Assembly: GCF_001571365.1 (NCBI RefSeq)
Contig: NZ_BCTQ01000004.1
Span: 62,001-126,000 of the forward strand
Direction: 5' to 3'
DNA: 64,000 nt
Origin: Achromobacter denitrificans NBRC 15125
GTDB lineage: Bacteria; Pseudomonadota; Gammaproteobacteria; Burkholderiales; Burkholderiaceae_B
The notes beneath the pieces were generated by a model. That model did not search any database. It saw only the letters and a list, made by a program, of their open reading frames with translations, and was not told where the DNA came from. Both the position numbers and the translations under genes were made by a program. Below, piece after piece: positions 62,301-64,000 of this stretch (position 1 is the stretch's first letter; every line of letters begins with the position of its first letter).

Positions 62301-64000
62301 GAGGGTGGCCGATACTGCGCAAGGCAGAAGAGTACGTCGAACCGATAGAGCGAGTGCGCGCCTTTGCCGACGAAGCCCAGGTGAAGGACAACCGCGCGGG
62401 TTTTATCCGCGCAAGCGAGTTCATCACCCCGCGCGTCTACGTCAACGGCGCCTGGGGCCGGGATATCGGCCACGGCTATGAAATTCCGCTGTGGAACGAG
62501 GCGGACGAGAGCGGCTTCTATCCCAAGCCCGCGCTTGCGCTGCAGGCGCATGCCGGTGGCGCGGAGATGGTGCGCTGCCTGCTCGATGAGCCGCAGCATT
62601 TGTACTTTTATTCGAACACCGAGCCGGGCAAGGGCGACGACACCGATGCATGGGCGTCCTATCGCGGCGTGGACCAGCCGCTTTCCACCCCACGCCTGAA
62701 GGTGGTGACGACGGTGCCCGGCAATTACCCGGATTCGGAAAAGCAGAACAGGATCATCGATGCCCGGCACTTGCCCGCGCCCCGCCTGGGAGGGCTGCGT
62801 CGGCCGCGGTTCGACATGAAGGTGGTGCCGGACGGCAAGGTCGATCTGCAACATGCGCGCGGCGAGACCGAAATGCTCGCCGTGATGGACATGGTCACGG
62901 TAATGCGCAGCGTCGCCGACGCTGCCGACGCGGAGTGCCTTGAAGGCGTGCCGTCGGGCGAAGGCGAATCAAGTTGGGCGACGGACCTCGACGAGATCAA
63001 GCTGCATTCCAATCTTGCCGGCCAGGTCGCCGCCGCGCAGGCGCTGCGCGCCAAGGCACAAGCCTTCATCGAGCAGGCCTGCGAGCGGATCGCGGCCCGC
63101 GCCGCATGCGACACCGTCAAGGAAGAACTCGAAAATCGAATCAGCGAGCTTTTTAGCCAGGCCCGCGAGGACCTTGACGCCAGCATGAGGAACCTGCCGG
63201 CGCCGCGGGCGCCGACGGGGCTGCTGACCCGTGCCGTGGACGAACTGGAGCGCGAGCTGGTCGGCCTGGAAAGGTCGATGCGCGCGCCGTTCGACAAGAT
63301 GCTGGCCGACCTGGAGGCGCTGAGAGCGCGCGCGCGGGGCGATGTGGATGAGGTCCAGGTCGCCGTCGCTCAATTCGACAGTGACGTGCTGATCGCCAAG
63401 TCGGTCATCGGTGTCGCCCAGAAGGCGGCCAAGGAATGGACCAAACGTCTGAAAGGAGTCGTTTCGACCACGCAGGGCGACGTGGAAGCGCTGCTCGTCC
63501 AGGCGAAGCAAGAGGTGGACGAGCTTATCAAGGTTGCGCAGCCAGGTGCCAAAGCCCCGGATATCCAGGTGGTTGTGGACATCTGCGACAAAGCGCTGGC
63601 GAGCCTGCGACAGCTGGAGCATCACCGGGTGTACGGCAATGTGCTGGCCCGTTGCGCCGATGCGATTTCCGGTGTGCGCGCCTCGTTCCGCCTGTCGCTG
63701 ACCGACCAAGCCTGGGCCGAGTTGCAAGGTGGGCTCGCGAGCGCGGCGCAGGGGCTTTCCGAATTGCTGCAAACAGTCATCAATGTTGCGAAGATTGCCG
63801 CAAGCCTCGCGCAAGTCATTCTGGACAGGCTGGACGCGATCTCGGCCGAAATCCTGCAGTCGCTGGACGAATCCGCGGAAAAGCTGCGCAAGTCCACTGC
63901 GGCAAGCCTGGCTGCCGTGCTTCAGGAAATCAACATCGGGGTCGAGAGGATCCACGCTAATGCCGGGCTTGCCGTCGAGAACGAGCGCGACGATCTGCTT
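59366..64000 (+). CDS. Giant protein of unknown function, at least 1545 residues (3' truncated by the window)
   Basis: One frame stays open from ATG 59366 (GGGGGA 5 nt upstream) to the last base, 1545 codons, without a stop. I recognise no family. There is no signal peptide and no membrane segment. Residues about 1-1200 alternate hydrophobic and polar, Trp/Tyr-rich, beta-like segments (RWIDYIALAPGAARFDLKVP; WLKYGYKAVAGLGQWLQDA; VFVG-type and WGRDIGHGYEIPLW stretches). From about 1213 to the end the protein is almost wholly helical with heptad-like repeats (VDELERELVGLERSMR; DRLDAISAEILQSLDE). Codons end in A/T more often than in neighbouring genes (ATA, TTT, GAT, AAA), which hints at horizontal transfer. 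Overall shape suggests a large cytoplasmic or exported scaffold; function is not assigned. Confidence 0.85.
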   Translation, partial: MRIDLSLLKGNSERDATLANLDVALLREQREFSGRFAGVAGIEPTDAPAFELDGRWIDYIALAPGAARFDLKVPAPLKFEGVTELELRLSYAKSAGTWTVEFLSVAWLKYGYKAVAGLGQWLQDAQRHGVPVLKLDDQRGFPIDEWGLAVEPMKWAKASEAYAHVMNAGIFADARQRHSLVIVPESNTPFMKLAAPGLNLMGLQGAALGSRASNWRIAPLALSFPLHRGDSPATWRGLVSWAPVQTEENRDDDDRLKIAPILDQLWNRPVERALLGARIEQAAQPVVPLPLLTITETKAGDSREKQAPLLLIEAQRDASSNRPGAPRLRRVFLSGSGAITLRADFHLQAKSANEAEPVWASNKAMIRFEGNVQNLLPLIPTDVTGAGATRERLLAALDAALGPVEGSDGDDPLLVWRADGSVTTPAATDGWIVWGSLQFQVPAGGIGAELECRVRGTWNAQECDAYPEVILDLFGCRIRPSANADSADRDLYAAFGVQSGLEDELQRDSDVLRFARREEQESRLCDIRIRHRTDRGRLAVSRVEVRARDGSRFGDESVVLQLRPFSVAVVQPVDIDAEAGDLIAVWSSNDPEGVQWRVPDATAAITLPAQAVGETMERGARFWKPGATNQTWIDPASPIPYRFSPPTQLVVRPSVRERRYNKSPANFSALLADAKVESFVTETMYPIQASFQVSKLGLPDIRIRETGSMLGRPAENLPPRMDLQEDLKDKKAEDRWFKSMFASEVAAYAATLGLPRDEIIGLRGRQAAAKASFAARLAQYHVYDPWAVDGRLGLAEGLSFRLRDTTYGAPPLLSPLPHWKVENRVQTPLANEDLLPGQKQEIHVENPTRSPRFLGEGGKWADKDDPDGAFVGGVVHTMEFPSELVAVLRNPIGTKGRIDSLAFTALGANAHMVVAFDEGRTIFVGETLHGQLARLIKIRIGRVAVLWNRARHVIVYERSAVPGMQFVDEQEINGSATSRGWPILRKAEEYVEPIERVRAFADEAQVKDNRAGFIRASEFITPRVYVNGAWGRDIGHGYEIPLWNEADESGFYPKPALALQAHAGGAEMVRCLLDEPQHLYFYSNTEPGKGDDTDAWASYRGVDQPLSTPRLKVVTTVPGNYPDSEKQNRIIDARHLPAPRLGGLRRPRFDMKVVPDGKVDLQHARGETEMLAVMDMVTVMRSVADAADAECLEGVPSGEGESSWATDLDEIKLHSNLAGQVAAAQALRAKAQAFIEQACERIAARAACDTVKEELENRISELFSQAREDLDASMRNLPAPRAPTGLLTRAVDELERELVGLERSMRAPFDKMLADLEALRARARGDVDEVQVAVAQFDSDVLIAKSVIGVAQKAAKEWTKRLKGVVSTTQGDVEALLVQAKQEVDELIKVAQPGAKAPDIQVVVDICDKALASLRQLEHHRVYGNVLARCADAISGVRASFRLSLTDQAWAELQGGLASAAQGLSELLQTVINVAKIAASLAQVILDRLDAISAEILQSLDESAEKLRKSTAASLAAVLQEINIGVERIHANAGLAVENERDDLL

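Noticed and set aside
32969-63955. Many long antisense and frame-shifted open frames, such as those opposite the giant gene and the fused ABC gene
   Set aside because: They are a by-product of high G+C content. Their products are rich in Arg, His, Gly and Ala without motifs, and each is opposite or within a gene with clear family features or coherent composition.

Overview
The window looks like chromosomal DNA of a GC-rich betaproteobacterium, most likely an Alcaligenaceae member (Bordetella/Achromobacter group). The reasons are a Bug/TctC solute receptor, many LysR, GntR and GlxA regulators, several Liv-type, TRAP and TctC-type uptake systems tied to acyl-CoA ligases and short-chain dehydrogenases, and a penicillin G acylase of the Achromobacter/Alcaligenes kind. 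This placement is inferred from gene content only. I saw no rRNA, tRNA, CRISPR array, insertion sequence or phage gene.

Layout. 1-6.7 kb: end of a DsbA-fold isomerase; a minus-strand operon (cyclase, acyl-CoA ligase, GntR/UTRA regulator, ABC solute receptor); divergent from it, a Bug receptor and an SDR. 6.7-12.6 kb: two DJ-1-fold genes whose start codons overlap head to head, a divergent Lrp/LysE pair, an ABC exporter and a GntR/FCD regulator. 12.7-21.4 kb: a TRAP transporter (DctP plus fused DctQM) divergent from an IclR gene, then thiolase, acyl-CoA ligase and SDR, then two overlapping PPC/DUF296 genes. 21.4-30.1 kb: a nine-gene operon (extradiol dioxygenase-like VOC protein, class II aldolase-like protein, semialdehyde dehydrogenase, full Liv ABC importer, SDR) that looks like uptake plus meta-cleavage-type catabolism. 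30.2-41 kb: lipoprotein, heme O synthase, LysR, a tripartite RND pump, GlxA regulator, SDR. 41-50.6 kb: DMT transporter, RlmN-like enzyme, ChaA antiporter, diguanylate cyclase, an SDR/SMR/TetR operon with a textbook operator, DUF2798, an NmrA-like/LysR divergent pair. 50.6-58.9 kb: LysR divergent from penicillin G acylase, a fused CydDC-like ABC protein, LysR. 59.4-64 kb: a giant reading frame of unknown function that leaves the window still open.

Three clusters repeat one plan: a high-affinity uptake receptor, CoA ligase and/or SDR, and a dedicated regulator with a palindromic site in the control region. The strongest unexplained signals are (i) the giant protein of at least 1545 residues; (ii) a 31-bp inverted-repeat element with identical arms and identical 17-nt spacing at two loci about 8.8 kb apart (12639-12669 and 21456-21486), which suggests co-regulation of a gntR/TRAP locus and the dioxygenase/Liv operon; (iii) paired GGTCCA-N5-TGGACC sites between the TRAP genes and iclR; (iv) a LivF-type ATPase with Arg in place of the Walker A Lys; and (v) a class II aldolase-like protein that has lost all three metal-binding His.
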